Source of the DNA: Roseiarcus sp963782255
GTDB lineage: Bacteria > Pseudomonadota > Alphaproteobacteria > Rhizobiales > Beijerinckiaceae
Assembly: GCA_963782255.1 (NCBI GenBank)
Contig: CAWAIS010000001.1
Span: 3,906,001 to 3,970,000 of the forward strand
DNA: 64,000 nt
Direction: 5' to 3'
Shown: positions 44,188-53,550 of the stretch, piece after piece
How the letters are laid out: each line of letters begins with the position of its first letter
Numbering within the stretch: position 1 is the stretch's first letter
The notes under the pieces: model-generated
Told to the model about the DNA's origin: nothing
The model's input: the letters and a program-made list of their open reading frames with translations, nothing else
Database searches by the model: none
Made by a program: the position numbers and the translations under genes

Positions 44188-45375
44188 CTAACGCTCGCGG
44201 CGCAACGCCTCGTAGACCGCCGTCTCGAACGCCAGGAACCCATTGAACGACACCGGGTCCATGAAGGGGAAAAGCTGCGACGCCCAGAAGCCGGCGACGC
44301 CGTTCCTGCGGTCGATCCAGTAATAGAGATTGGCGAGGCCCGCCCAGCCGATCGAGCCGGCGGGACGCCCGGTCGGCGCGTCCTCGTCGTTGATCATGAA
44401 GGTCAGGCCCCAGGACTTGCTGAGGCCGGGGAAGAATTCCGCCTCGTTGGTGACGGCGCGGTTGACGCCGGGCAAGCGCTTGATCTTCATGCCGTCGAGG
44501 TTGTCGCGCGCGGCCATCGCGACCGTCTCCGGCTTCAGAACCCGCCCGTTCCCACCCGCGCCGTCGCTCAGCCACATCCGCAGGAAGCGCATGTAATCGG
44601 GGGCGGAGCCGAACAGCGCGCCGCCGCCCATGAAGACTTCCGGAGTCTCGGGAAGTTCAAACGCCATCGGCGCCAGCGCGCCCGTCTTGTCGCGACGGTG
44701 CATGGAAGCCCGCCGCGCCCGCATCGCCGCCGAGAGCGCGAACCCCGTATCCGTCATGCCGAGCGGATCGAATACCCGCGCTTTCAGGACGGCGTCGAGG
44801 CGCTCGCCGACAATTCCTTCGACGACCTGACCGCACCAGTCGACGCTGAGGCCATATTCCCATTGCTCGCCCGGATCGAACAGGAGCGGCGCCATGAGCC
44901 CGCGTTTGGTTCCGAGCCGCGGGTCGGGCTGGCCGTGCTCTTGAGCCAGCCGCTTCAGCGCCGCATTGAAATAGTCGTAGCCGAAGCCCGCGGTGTGCAG
45001 CATCAGCATGCGCGTCGTGACGTCGCGCTTCGGCGGCCGCAGTCTTGGCGCGCCCTGATCGTCAAAGCCTTCGAGCACCTTGAGGGCGCCGATGTGAGGC
45101 GCGTAAAGTTTCGCCGGCGCGTCGAGATCGAGCCGGCCCTCCTCGACGAGCTGCAGGACGGCGGTTCCCGTGATGGACTTGGTGCAGGAAAAGAGCGCAA
45201 ACACGCTGTCGGTCGTCATCGCCGCGTGTTCGCCGAGGCGCCGCACGCCGGCCGCGCGCTCATAGAGGCCGCCGTCCCGGTCGCTCATCATCGCCACAAC
45301 GCCGGGAACGTTGCGCTCGCCCGATGTCGCCTGGTTCAGGATCGCGTCGGCTGCGGCGGCAAACTCGGCGTCCAT
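44188..45375 (-). CDS. Serine hydrolase of the beta-lactamase/EstB family
   Basis: A 395-residue class C-like serine hydrolase. The nucleophile motif is SCTK (SxxK), followed by LLMHTAGFGYDY-type region and YGLSVDW (YxS). The C-terminal GSIGWAGLANLYYW region replaces the KTG box. Length and lack of a signal peptide fit esterases rather than true beta-lactamases, so no resistance function is claimed. Start at ATG 45375 (MDAEFAAAADAIL). The ISAs1 element ends just downstream of its stop. Confidence 0.87.
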   Translation of the reverse strand: MDAEFAAAADAILNQATSGERNVPGVVAMMSDRDGGLYERAAGVRRLGEHAAMTTDSVFALFSCTKSITGTAVLQLVEEGRLDLDAPAKLYAPHIGALKVLEGFDDQGAPRLRPPKRDVTTRMLMLHTAGFGYDYFNAALKRLAQEHGQPDPRLGTKRGLMAPLLFDPGEQWEYGLSVDWCGQVVEGIVGERLDAVLKARVFDPLGMTDTGFALSAAMRARRASMHRRDKTGALAPMAFELPETPEVFMGGGALFGSAPDYMRFLRMWLSDGAGGNGRVLKPETVAMAARDNLDGMKIKRLPGVNRAVTNEAEFFPGLSKSWGLTFMINDEDAPTGRPAGSIGWAGLANLYYWIDRRNGVAGFWASQLFPFMDPVSFNGFLAFETAVYEALRRER

Positions 45376-45550
45376 GGGCCCCTCTCGCGTCAAGGCCCGC
45401 AGCGCGAACCGGGGCGCAACGTTAGAGCGGAATCCGATCAAGTTGTATCATGTTCGCAGGCGACGATTTCAAGATGTCGGCAAGGTCCTCCAGGCCCTCG
45501 GGAAGCCCGCCGATTCAGTGCGTTCGGATACCGCTCTAGAAGCGGCAGCG

Positions 45551-45835
45551 GGCTCGAGCAACTTGGCAAGGGTCGCGCGTGCAAGAGCCGCTACTCCGCC
45601 GCGCCGCGCCTTCGCCTCCAGGCTAACCCATCGAAGGTCTTGCGCTACGGCCGCCTCACAGCGCTCGACGCGGCGCGAAGGTTGGACGATCTATCGCGCT
45701 TGCGCAGCGTCGGCCTGCACAAGTTGAGCAGCGACCGGTCCGGCTTTGAGGCGATCCGCGTCAATGGTTCCATGGCGCATCGTGTTACGTTTCGACGACG
45801 GCGACGCCTTCGAGGTCGTCATGATCGCCGCGGGG
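45551..45835 (+). pseudogene. HigB-like (RelE superfamily) toxin remnant, frameshifted
   Basis: In one frame the segment LTALDAARRLDDLSRLRSVGLHKLSSDRSGFEAIRVNG is followed, after a +1 shift near 45765, by PWRIVLRFDDGDAFEVVMI in the next. Joined, these match the order expected of HigB toxins: LDAAxxLDDLR, a Leu/His-rich turn, the DRxGxxxIRVN strand, WRIxFRF and DGDAxxVxI. The reading frame is broken and the N-terminus lacks a clean start. No HigA antitoxin gene follows. Identification is by pattern and needs a profile search. Confidence 0.55.
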
Positions 45836-45877
45836 CCCGAGGCCGACCCAAAGACGGCGACCGGGCAGACGCGGGCT

Positions 45878-47947
45878 TTACCGCCACATCGCCCGCATCC
45901 GCGCCGCGAGGTCCACGCGGGGCCCGTCAGCCGCCGAGCGCCGCGGCTCGGCCTCCGCGAGCGGCCAGGTCTGCCGGTCGAAGTGCTTCAAGAGCGGCGG
46001 CGGGATGAAACGCGTGCGGCTCGCGAAGACGCTGCGGTCGCCGTTCTTCGGTTGGCCGTGAACATAAAATCGCTGCGGGATGATCAGCGCGAGTTCGTCG
46101 CGGGCGCGGGTCATCGCGACATAGAGCAAGCGCCGCTCCTCCTCGATCTCCTCCGAGGAACCGGTCGCAAGGTCGGACGGGATGCAGCCGTCGACGCAGT
46201 TCAAGACGAACACCGAGCGCCACTCCTGCCCTTTGGCCGAATGGATCGTCGACAGGATGAGATAGTCCTCGTCGCGCAACGGCGGGCCCGCTTCTTCGCT
46301 GGTCGCATCGGGCGGATCGAGGGTCAGTTCGCTCAGGAAGCGCTCACGCGAGGTGAACGAGGCGGCGATGCGCTCGAGCGCCTCGAGATCGCCGATCCGC
46401 GCGGACGCGTCGTCATAGCGCGTCTTGAGCTGCGGCGAGAGCCAAGCAACGGCGTCGGCGAGCTCGCCCGGCCAGGGCGCCGCGCGCGACGCCAGGCGGC
46501 GCATCAGCCCGGCGAAAGCGGAGAAGCCCGCGCGCCCCCTTGCCGGCAGAGATAAAGCCGACATCGCGACAAAGCCGTCGTCCTCCGCCGCCGCCCCGAC
46601 GATGGTCTCGGCGATCTTCGGGCCGACGCCCGGCAGAAGCTGGGCCACGCGAAAGCCGGCGATGCGGTCGCGCGGGTTCTCGGCAAAGCGCATGAGCGCC
46701 AGCGCGTCCTTCACGTGCGCGGCGTCGAGGAGTTTGAGGCCGCCGAATTTGACGAACGGAATGTTGCGCCGCGTGAGTTCGAGCTCGAGCGCGGCGCTGT
46801 GGTGCGAAGCGCGGAAGAGCACGGCTTGGGACTTCAGCGCCGCCCCTGCCTCGCGATTGGCGAGCGCGCGCGCCGCGACGTAGCGCGCCTGATCGGCCTC
46901 CTCCGCGACCGCGACCAGCGCCGGCAGGCTCCCATGGCGCCGGTCGGACCAGAGATCCTTCGCGTACCGCTCGGGCGCAAGCGCGATGACCGCGTTGGCG
47001 GCGGAGAGGATGGGCTCGGTCGAGCGATAGTTGCGATCGAGGGTGACGACGCGCGCAGGCGGATCGAAGCTCTTCGGAAAATCGAGAATGTTGCGCACCG
47101 TAGCCGCCCGGAAGGAATAGATCGACTGCGCGTCGTCGCCGACGACGGTCAGACCTTTTCCCAGCGGCCTCAAGGCCAGAACGATCTCGCCCTGGAGCGC
47201 ATTGGTGTCCTGGTATTCGTCGACGAGCAGGTGATCGAAGCGGCCGGCGACCTCGGCCGCGATCCCGGGCTCGGTCAGCATCTGCGCGAAGTAAAGCAGG
47301 AGGTCGTCGTAATCGAGCACGTTCTGACGCTGCTTGGCCTCGACATAAGCGGCAAACAGCGCGCGCAAGGCGTCCTCGTGCGCGGCCGTCCACGGAAACC
47401 ATTTGCCGAGCGTCTCGCCGAGCCGCCCGCGTGCGTTGACAACGCGCGAATAGATCGCAAGGCAGGTCGCCTTGGTCGGAAAGCGCTCCTTTGTCTCGGA
47501 GAGCCCCGCTTCGTGCCGCGTCCAGTTCATGAGATCCGCCGAGTCCTCGCGGTCGTGGATCGTGAATTGCGGATCGAGGCCGAGCCGCGCCGCATATTCG
47601 CGCAGGAGCCGCGCCCCGATGGCATGGAACGTGCCGGAATAGGCGGGGGTCGAAGCGGCCGCAGCCTCCGGCGCAAGCCGCCGCGCGAGCAACCGCTCGA
47701 CCCGCCGGCCAAGCTCCGCCGCCGCGCGGCGCGAGAAAGTCGCGAGCATGATGCGCTTCGGGTCGGCGCCGGCTAGGATCAGCGCCGCGACCCGGTGTGC
47801 GAGCATCGCCGTCTTGCCCGATCCGGCGCCGGCGATGACGAGCAACGGTCCGGGGCCTTCGGCGCCGCCGATCCCGTGCTCGACCGCGAGCTGTTGCGCA
47901 CCGTTGAGCTCGACGGCGGCGCTCGTGCGAATCGGGGCGAGCGACAT
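45878..47947 (-). CDS. UvrD/PcrA-like ATP-dependent DNA helicase
   Basis: A 689-residue superfamily 1 helicase. Walker A IAGAGSGKTAML, DEYQDTN (motif II), GDDAQSIYSFRAA, STIHSAKGQEWRSVFVLN and VAMTRARDELALII are all in order. The start is at MSLAPIRTSAAVELNGAQQLAVEHG (47947); the open frame beyond it is a shadow. It is shorter than canonical UvrD and may be a Rep-type or accessory repair helicase. Divergent from the malyl-CoA lyase gene. Confidence 0.92.
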   Translation of the reverse strand: MSLAPIRTSAAVELNGAQQLAVEHGIGGAEGPGPLLVIAGAGSGKTAMLAHRVAALILAGADPKRIMLATFSRRAAAELGRRVERLLARRLAPEAAAASTPAYSGTFHAIGARLLREYAARLGLDPQFTIHDREDSADLMNWTRHEAGLSETKERFPTKATCLAIYSRVVNARGRLGETLGKWFPWTAAHEDALRALFAAYVEAKQRQNVLDYDDLLLYFAQMLTEPGIAAEVAGRFDHLLVDEYQDTNALQGEIVLALRPLGKGLTVVGDDAQSIYSFRAATVRNILDFPKSFDPPARVVTLDRNYRSTEPILSAANAVIALAPERYAKDLWSDRRHGSLPALVAVAEEADQARYVAARALANREAGAALKSQAVLFRASHHSAALELELTRRNIPFVKFGGLKLLDAAHVKDALALMRFAENPRDRIAGFRVAQLLPGVGPKIAETIVGAAAEDDGFVAMSALSLPARGRAGFSAFAGLMRRLASRAAPWPGELADAVAWLSPQLKTRYDDASARIGDLEALERIAASFTSRERFLSELTLDPPDATSEEAGPPLRDEDYLILSTIHSAKGQEWRSVFVLNCVDGCIPSDLATGSSEEIEEERRLLYVAMTRARDELALIIPQRFYVHGQPKNGDRSVFASRTRFIPPPLLKHFDRQTWPLAEAEPRRSAADGPRVDLAARMRAMWR

Positions 47948-48097
47948 GAGACGACGCAACCATGTTTCGCTGTTTGTTCGCAAGGGGCGGCAGACACGCT
48001 TGCGCCGGCCTCCTCTCGTTCCGGCGTGGAATTGCGGCGCCTGCGAAATGGCCCTATGCCTCTGGGCGAACCTTGAGGCAACCGAGGCCAGCGCCCC

Positions 48098-49141
48098 ATG
48101 AAATCGCCCCGCAAGATCTTCGAGCCGCTCGCCATCGGCGCGCCGCGCCCCTATCTCGAACTTCCGTCCCGGCTCGAGCGCATGATTCATTTCGTCCCGC
48201 CCCACAACGAGAAAGTGCGGGCGAAGGCGGGCGAGCTCGCAGGCCAGGTCGACGTCGTGCTCGGCAATCTCGAGGACGCGATTCCGGTCGAAGCCAAGAC
48301 CGCCGCGCGCGACGGCCTCATTGCGATGGCGAAGGCGACCGATTTCGGCCCGACAGGTTTATGGGTGCGGGTCAATGCGCTGAACTCGCCCTGGTTCCTC
48401 GACGATATGACCCGGCTCGTCGGCGAGATCGGCGACAAGCTCGACGTCGTCATGATCCCCAAGGTCGAGGGCGACTGGGACATCCATTTCGTGGACCAGT
48501 ATCTCGCGCTGCTCGAGGCGCGGCACGGCCTGAAGCGACCGATCCTCGTGCACGCGATCCTCGAGACCGCCCAGGGCGTCAACAACGTCGACGCCATCGC
48601 GGCGGCCTCGCCCCGCATGCACGGAATGAGCCTTGGACCCGCCGATCTCGCCGCCTCGCGCGCGATGAAAACGACCCGTGTCGGCGGCGGCCATCCCGAC
48701 TATAGGGTGCTGGCCGACGCGGCCGAACCCGGCGCCCCACGCGCGAGCGCGCAGCAGGACCCGTGGCACTATACGATCGCGCGCATGGTCGACGCCTGCG
48801 CGGGACACGGGATCAAACCGTTCTACGGGCCGTTCGGCGATTTTTCCGATCCCGCGGCTTGCGAGGCGCAGTTCCGCAACGCCTTTCTGCTCGGCTGCGC
48901 GGGGGCGTGGACTTTGCATCCGAGCCAGATCGCGATTGCGAAGAAGGTGTTCTCGCCCGACCCTGCGGAAGTCGCCTTCGCCCGCAAGATCCTCGCCGCC
49001 ATGCCGGATGGCTCGGGCGCAGTGATGATCGAGGGCAAGATGCAGGACGACGCGACCTGGAAACAGGCGCGCGTCATTGTCGAACTCGCCAAGCAGGTTG
49101 CGGCAAAAGACGCTGAGTACGCGGCAATTTATCAGTTTTGA
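48098..49141 (+). CDS. mcl: L-malyl-CoA/beta-methylmalyl-CoA lyase (HpcH/CitE family)
   Basis: A 347-residue CoA-ester lyase. It has MIHFVPPHNEKV, VVLGNLEDAIPVEAK (metal-binding acidic residues), DVVMIPKVEG, AILETAQGV and PADLAASRAMKTTRVGGGHP, which are diagnostic of Mcl1. It cleaves malyl-CoA to acetyl-CoA and glyoxylate and can act on beta-methylmalyl-CoA. This supports the serine cycle in methylotrophs or the ethylmalonyl-CoA pathway. It stands alone, opposite the helicase gene. Confidence 0.92.
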   Translation: MKSPRKIFEPLAIGAPRPYLELPSRLERMIHFVPPHNEKVRAKAGELAGQVDVVLGNLEDAIPVEAKTAARDGLIAMAKATDFGPTGLWVRVNALNSPWFLDDMTRLVGEIGDKLDVVMIPKVEGDWDIHFVDQYLALLEARHGLKRPILVHAILETAQGVNNVDAIAAASPRMHGMSLGPADLAASRAMKTTRVGGGHPDYRVLADAAEPGAPRASAQQDPWHYTIARMVDACAGHGIKPFYGPFGDFSDPAACEAQFRNAFLLGCAGAWTLHPSQIAIAKKVFSPDPAEVAFARKILAAMPDGSGAVMIEGKMQDDATWKQARVIVELAKQVAAKDAEYAAIYQF

Positions 49142-49198
49142 GGGTGTGGCGATTTCGACGAATTGACGCGAGCGCGCGGGTCAGTTTAAGTCTGAATT

Positions 49199-49531
49199 AT
49201 GACCTCGCGCACAGCCAAATTCGACATCGGTCAGGTGGTCAAGCACCGCATCTATCCATTCCGCGGCGTCATTTTTGACGTCGACCCGACTTTCAACAAC
49301 ACCGAAGAATGGTGGCGTTCGATTCCGGCGGAGATCCGCCCCTCCAAAGACCAACCGTTCTATCATCTCTTCGCCGAGAATGCGGACAGTCAGTACATCG
49401 CCTATGTCTCGGAGCAGAATCTTCTGCCTGACGAATCCGGAGATCCGGTGCGCCATCCCCAGATCAGCGAAGCGTTCGAGCGGACGCCCGAAGGAAGATA
49501 TCGCATTCGGGCGAAGACGCTCGCGAGCTAA
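49199..49531 (+). CDS. hspQ: Heat-shock protein HspQ
   Basis: A 110-residue HspQ (hemimethylated-DNA-binding/YccV family) protein, an adaptor or delivery factor linked to Lon protease in enterobacteria. FDIGQVVKHRIYPFRGVIFDVDPTFNNTEEWW and PFYHLFAENADSQYIAYVSEQNLLPD are typical. Start ATG at 49199. It follows the malyl-CoA lyase by 57 bp, but the functional link is doubtful. Confidence 0.94.
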   Translation: MTSRTAKFDIGQVVKHRIYPFRGVIFDVDPTFNNTEEWWRSIPAEIRPSKDQPFYHLFAENADSQYIAYVSEQNLLPDESGDPVRHPQISEAFERTPEGRYRIRAKTLAS

Positions 49532-49663
49532 GACGACGGATCCAGGCCCAAGGGCAGAAGGCGCGTGCGGAGCGATCCGCGACGCGCTTTTCTTCTTTTG
49601 CTCAAAGCCGTCTTTCGCCACGGCTCGTCGGTCTCTTCCGCCCGAGACGGACGGCGCGTCGCC

Positions 49664-50413
49664 TTACTGCTTCGGCGCGGCGGGAGCAGGAGCAGCGGGG
49701 GCGGGGGCTGGGGCGCCTGCGGCCGGGGCGGCGGCGCCCTGCTGCTGCTCGAGCATCTTGCGCTGCTCCTCAGCCTTCTTCTGCAACTGCTGCTGCAGTT
49801 GCTGCCGCTGCTGTTCGAGCAGCTTCGGATCGGTCGGCTTGCCGTCGAACGCCGGGCCGAAATCCTTGAGGGGAACGTTAAGCGTCAACTCGCGGCCGGC
49901 CGCATCGCCTCCGGGAATGCGCATGACGACGCTCATCGTCTGGCCCTTCTTCATGCTCGCAAGCGTGCTCGCGCCGATTTCGATCTCCGACATGCAGGCG
50001 TTCTGGGAGCACAATTCGTACTTGCCTTCGATCGGTTCGCTCTTGTCGATGATGACCCGGAACCCCGGCCTCAGGAGCGTGCCGGTCGGCAGCATGAACC
50101 GGAGCTTCCGCTTATCCTCGCCCACAAGCTCGAACACATTGACGCTCATGACCGGCGGCTGGTCGGCGGACGGACCGAAATCGCGCATGACTGCGCACGC
50201 GTCCTTGCCCGTGACCTGGTCCTTGGCGCAGAACTTCGCCCACTGGGGCTCGGGCGAAACGAGGTCGACCTTCGAGGGGACCTGAGGCGCGGTCGGCTGG
50301 GCGCCGGGCGCGGCCGGCTTTGCCGGCGCGTTCTGCGCGAGAGCATGGCCTGCGCCGAGCGCCAGGCTCAGAGCGAACGCCGCTGCGCCCGCGCGCGTGA
50401 CATGGAAACTCAT
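49664..50413 (-). CDS. Invasion-associated locus B (IalB) family protein
   Basis: A 249-residue periplasmic protein with signal peptide (AGAAAFALSLALGAGHALA, then QNAPA). The IalB domain shows CAKDQVTGKDACAVMRDFG, VFELVGEDKRKLRFMLPTGTLLRPGFRVIID and a Cys pair in YELCSQNACMSEI. The C-terminus is a Gln/Lys-rich coiled coil (KLLEQQRQQLQQQLQKKAEEQ) and a Pro/Ala tail. The start is at ATG 50413 rather than the one nine codons earlier. IalB proteins occur widely in non-pathogenic Rhizobiales; virulence is not implied. Confidence 0.9.
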   Translation of the reverse strand: MSFHVTRAGAAAFALSLALGAGHALAQNAPAKPAAPGAQPTAPQVPSKVDLVSPEPQWAKFCAKDQVTGKDACAVMRDFGPSADQPPVMSVNVFELVGEDKRKLRFMLPTGTLLRPGFRVIIDKSEPIEGKYELCSQNACMSEIEIGASTLASMKKGQTMSVVMRIPGGDAAGRELTLNVPLKDFGPAFDGKPTDPKLLEQQRQQLQQQLQKKAEEQRKMLEQQQGAAAPAAGAPAPAPAAPAPAAPKQ

Positions 50414-50743
50414 CAATTGTCCTTTCAGGCGTGAAGCCAATGATTCTCTCTATCGCCGCCGCCCCCTACGGCGCCTCCCGGCGCCCGCATCGGCGACCCG
50501 TCTGGCGACAATATGGCGCGCCGGTCGGGCGGGCGGCTCTCCGACGCGCGCCCTCTTTCCATATTCGGCGTGACAATCCAATAGCATTTTCGCCAATAGC
50601 ATTTTCGCCAAGAGCGATTTCAGCGAAGCCGACCGCCATCGCCTGTCCGACCTCGACGCCTCATGCGGAGAACGGACAAGCCAAGGCCTAAAAAAGCCCG
50701 GGCGGCCCAGAACCGGCGCATTTGCGGGTGCTAAGAAAACCTG
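50414..50743. other. Divergent intergenic region with a 15-bp tandem repeat
   Basis: About 330 bp between ialB and the YejA-like gene, with promoters for both. Two tandem copies of ATAGCATTTTCGCCA lie at 50581-50610, followed by a degenerate third word (AGAGCGATTTCAGCGA). No gene seen. Confidence 0.55.
50581..50610. repeat. Two tandem 15-bp repeats
   Basis: Exact tandem duplication of ATAGCATTTTCGCCA in the ialB-SBP intergenic region. It could be a paired binding site or simple slippage; the latter is more economical. Confidence 0.6.
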
Positions 50744-52546
50744 ATGATTGCTACAGCAATTCGTTTTGCGCTGCTCGCGGCTCTGCTGATCGCCGCCTCC
50801 GCCGCGCGCGGCGGGATCGGCGAGCCTGTCGGGGCGATCGCCATGCACGGGCGGCCCGCGCTGCCGCCGAACTTCGCTAATCTGCCTTGCGCCGACCCGC
50901 ACGCGCCGAAGGGCGGCCGGCTCAACCTCGCCTTTCTCGGTGCGTTCGACAGCTTGAATCCCTACAACGTCAAAGCCTTGTCGACCGCACAAGGGCTCAT
51001 AGGCAATGTGTACCAGTCGCTCATGGTGCGCTCGGCCGATGAGCCGTTCACTCTCTACGGCCTGATCGCCAAGAGCCTGGAGACGGACGAGGCGCGCGAC
51101 AAGCTCGTCTTTCATCTCGACCGCGCGGCGCATTTCTCCGACGGCTCGCCGATCACCTCCGCCGACGTCCTCTTTACCTTCAACCTTCTCAAGGCCAAGG
51201 GGCGGCCGCAGCAGCGCGCGGCCTACGCCCTCGTCCGAAGCGTCGACGCACCTGACGACTGGACCGTGCGTTTCGATCTCTCGGGCGCCGACGATCGCGA
51301 ATTGCCGCTCACGCTCGCGATGATGCCGGTGCTGTCGCGCCTCCACACGGACGCCGAGCATTTCGAGGATCAGACGCTTGCGATCCCGGTCGCCTCGGGA
51401 CCGTACCGCGTCGCGGAGGTGAAGCCGGGCGAGCGGCTCGTTCTCAAACGCGACCCCAACTACTGGGGACGCGACCTTCCGGTATCGCGCGGCCTCTACA
51501 ATTTCGATCAGATTCGAATCGACTATTTCCGCGACGCGACGGCGATGTTCGAGGCCTTCAAGGCGGGACTGATCGACTATCGGGTCGAGGACGACGTCAC
51601 CCGCTGGCGGTCGGAGTACAATTTTCCCGCGGCGAAGGGCGGGCGGATCGTCAAAGCCGCGATCCCGAACGGACTGCCCAAGGGGGTCTCGGGCTTCGCT
51701 TTCAACACGCGCAGGCAGCCGTTCGCCGACGTCCGCGTGCGCGAGGCGCTCGCCTCGATGTTCGATTTCGAATGGATCAACGCCAATCTCTATGCTGGCG
51801 CCTACGTGCGGTCGGAAGGGTTTTTCGACGACAGCGAGTTGTCGTCGATCGGCCGACCCGCCTCGGCGCGCGAGCGCGCGCTGCTTGCGCCGTTCCCCGG
51901 CGCGGTGCGGGACGACGTGATGGAGGGCCGTTGGCGTGCGCCCGTTTCCGACGGCAGCGGACGCGACCGGACGATCGCTCGTCAGGCGATCGACGGGCTC
52001 AAGCGCGCCGGCTACTCGCTGAAAGACGAGCGACTCGTCGATGAGCATGGGACGCCGCTCGTCTTCGAGATCACCGTGAAGAACCGCGAGGAGGAGCGCC
52101 TCGCGCTCGCTTACGCGCGCAATCTCGCCCGCATCGGCGTAACGGCGAACGTCCGGCTCGTCGACGAGGTCCAGTTCCAGCGCCGGCGCGCCAGCTTCGA
52201 CTTCGACATGATGCTCGGCACGTGGACCGCCTCGCCTTCGCCGGGCAACGAAGAGCGGAGCCGCTGGGGCTCCGGCTCGGCCAATGCGGAGGGCGCCTAC
52301 AACATCGCCGGCGTCGCCTCGCCCGCGGTCGACGCGATGATTGCCGCGCTCTTGGCGGCGGACAGCAACGAGGATTTCGTGGCGGCGGTCCGCGCGCTCG
52401 ATCGGGTGCTGATCTCAGGTTTCTATATCGTTCCGCTCTATTATGCGCCGGAGCAGTGGATCGCCTATTCGAGCAAGCTCGGCCGGCCCGAAAAGACGCC
52501 GCTGTTCGGCGTCGATCTCGCCGCGTGGTGGAGGCGCGAGCCGTGA
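50744..52546 (+). CDS. Orphan extracellular solute-binding protein, family 5 (YejA-like)
   Basis: A 600-residue periplasmic binding protein for peptides or similar solutes. It has a signal peptide (FALLAALLIAASAARG), then AIAMHGRPALPP, ADPHAPKGGRLNLAFLGAFDSLNPYNVK, and RDPNYWGRDLPVSRGLYNFDQIRIDYFRD, all characteristic of the YejA subgroup. No yejBEF permease/ATPase genes lie alongside. Its stop overlaps a GTG start of the next gene (GTGA), so it is coupled to an adenylating-domain protein instead. Confidence 0.9.
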   Translation: MIATAIRFALLAALLIAASAARGGIGEPVGAIAMHGRPALPPNFANLPCADPHAPKGGRLNLAFLGAFDSLNPYNVKALSTAQGLIGNVYQSLMVRSADEPFTLYGLIAKSLETDEARDKLVFHLDRAAHFSDGSPITSADVLFTFNLLKAKGRPQQRAAYALVRSVDAPDDWTVRFDLSGADDRELPLTLAMMPVLSRLHTDAEHFEDQTLAIPVASGPYRVAEVKPGERLVLKRDPNYWGRDLPVSRGLYNFDQIRIDYFRDATAMFEAFKAGLIDYRVEDDVTRWRSEYNFPAAKGGRIVKAAIPNGLPKGVSGFAFNTRRQPFADVRVREALASMFDFEWINANLYAGAYVRSEGFFDDSELSSIGRPASARERALLAPFPGAVRDDVMEGRWRAPVSDGSGRDRTIARQAIDGLKRAGYSLKDERLVDEHGTPLVFEITVKNREEERLALAYARNLARIGVTANVRLVDEVQFQRRRASFDFDMMLGTWTASPSPGNEERSRWGSGSANAEGAYNIAGVASPAVDAMIAALLAADSNEDFVAAVRALDRVLISGFYIVPLYYAPEQWIAYSSKLGRPEKTPLFGVDLAAWWRREP

Positions 52547-53550
52547 GCTCGGGGCTCTTCGGACGCTGGGACGCGACAATCGACGTGTTGCTGCGCGAGG
52601 CGGCGCGCGTCCAACCGGGCGGCGCAATGTCGCCCGAACGGTTGAGCTTCATGCAGCTCGACGCGCTCGCCGACCACCACGCCGCGCGATGGCGCGAAGC
52701 GATGGCGCGGCTCGGAGACGCCGCGGTTCTGATCGCAGCGCCGACCGCGCAATCGTTCGCTTCGCTCGTCGGCGCTCTAAGGGCGGGCCTCGTGGTGTCC
52801 CTCGCGCCCCCGGAGATCGACGCGCGCGAGCTCGACTCGGCCGTCGCGGCGGCGGAGGCGTCGATTCTCGCCGGACCGACGCAATTCGCTGGCATTCCGA
52901 TCGGCGATGTCATGTGCAGCGTCGCCGTCGACCAGGAGCGCATCGCACTGGTCGCTTCGCACGGCGGCAGGATGTCCGGCGTCTTGGCCCTGGACGGCGT
53001 GCGAGAGAGCGAAACCATTTTCGAGTCGCGCAGCGCGCTGGCGCAAATCCGCGTCATCGAGCCGCGCGGCAGCCCGTTTGCGCGCTTCGACGAGGGTGAG
53101 CTCATCGACGCGGCCGGCGCGATCGTCTCCCACGCCCGCATCGCGCGGGGCGACGCCATTCTGTCCACGCTCTCCTGCGCCAGCGCCGCCGGGCTCGCCG
53201 CTGGACCGCTCGCGGCTCTGGTCGCGGGCGCCCGCCTGACCTTCCACGCGCCGTTCGACGCGCGCGCTTTTCTCGCGGCGGTGGAAGGCGCGGAGCCGGT
53301 CCATCTCGTCGTCCCGGAGATGCTCACGCCGATGCTCGAGACGGCAGGTCTTATCAGCGACGGCCGGATCGCCTCGCTCATCCTCTCTTGCGCGGGAGAC
53401 TCGCCGGGCCCAACTTTGAGGAACGCATCCAGCGGCCCGCCCGAGGTTTATGTGAGCTCGGGGTCCTGGGGCGGCCTTCGCGTCGAGTCTGCGGCGCAGC
53501 GCGCGCGCACCACGGCGAACATGGGAGAGCAAAATGACCGGCGCGGATGA
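52543..53550 (+). CDS. Degenerate adenylate-forming (ANL) domain protein
   Basis: A 335-residue protein resembling the N-terminal two-thirds of acyl-CoA synthetases. SFMQLDALADHHAARWREAMARLGD and VLIAAPTAQSFASLVGALRAGLVVSLAPP follow the usual pattern, and ILSTLSCASAAGLAAGPLAALVAGARLTFHAPFD, HLVVPEMLTPML and GRIASLILSCAGDSP correspond to later segments. The ATP-binding TSGTTGxPKG loop is not visible, the TE motif is replaced by SSGSWGGL, and the C-terminal hinge domain with the catalytic Lys is absent. It is coupled to the binding protein (GTGA) and overlaps the DsbA-family gene by 17 bp. It may bind an acyl group without activating it. Confidence 0.65.
   Translation: MSSGLFGRWDATIDVLLREAARVQPGGAMSPERLSFMQLDALADHHAARWREAMARLGDAAVLIAAPTAQSFASLVGALRAGLVVSLAPPEIDARELDSAVAAAEASILAGPTQFAGIPIGDVMCSVAVDQERIALVASHGGRMSGVLALDGVRESETIFESRSALAQIRVIEPRGSPFARFDEGELIDAAGAIVSHARIARGDAILSTLSCASAAGLAAGPLAALVAGARLTFHAPFDARAFLAAVEGAEPVHLVVPEMLTPMLETAGLISDGRIASLILSCAGDSPGPTLRNASSGPPEVYVSSGSWGGLRVESAAQRARTTANMGEQNDRRG

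Noticed and set aside
44188..45375. Antibiotic-resistance beta-lactamase
   Set aside because: SxxK and YxS are present, but there is no signal peptide and no clear KTG box, which fits esterase-type relatives better.
44098..46008. 636-codon open frame on the plus strand across the serine hydrolase
   Set aside because: It is the antisense of the serine hydrolase and helicase genes, Arg/Glu/His-rich with no family pattern. Only its 45.55-45.77 kb part is used, as the HigB-like remnant.
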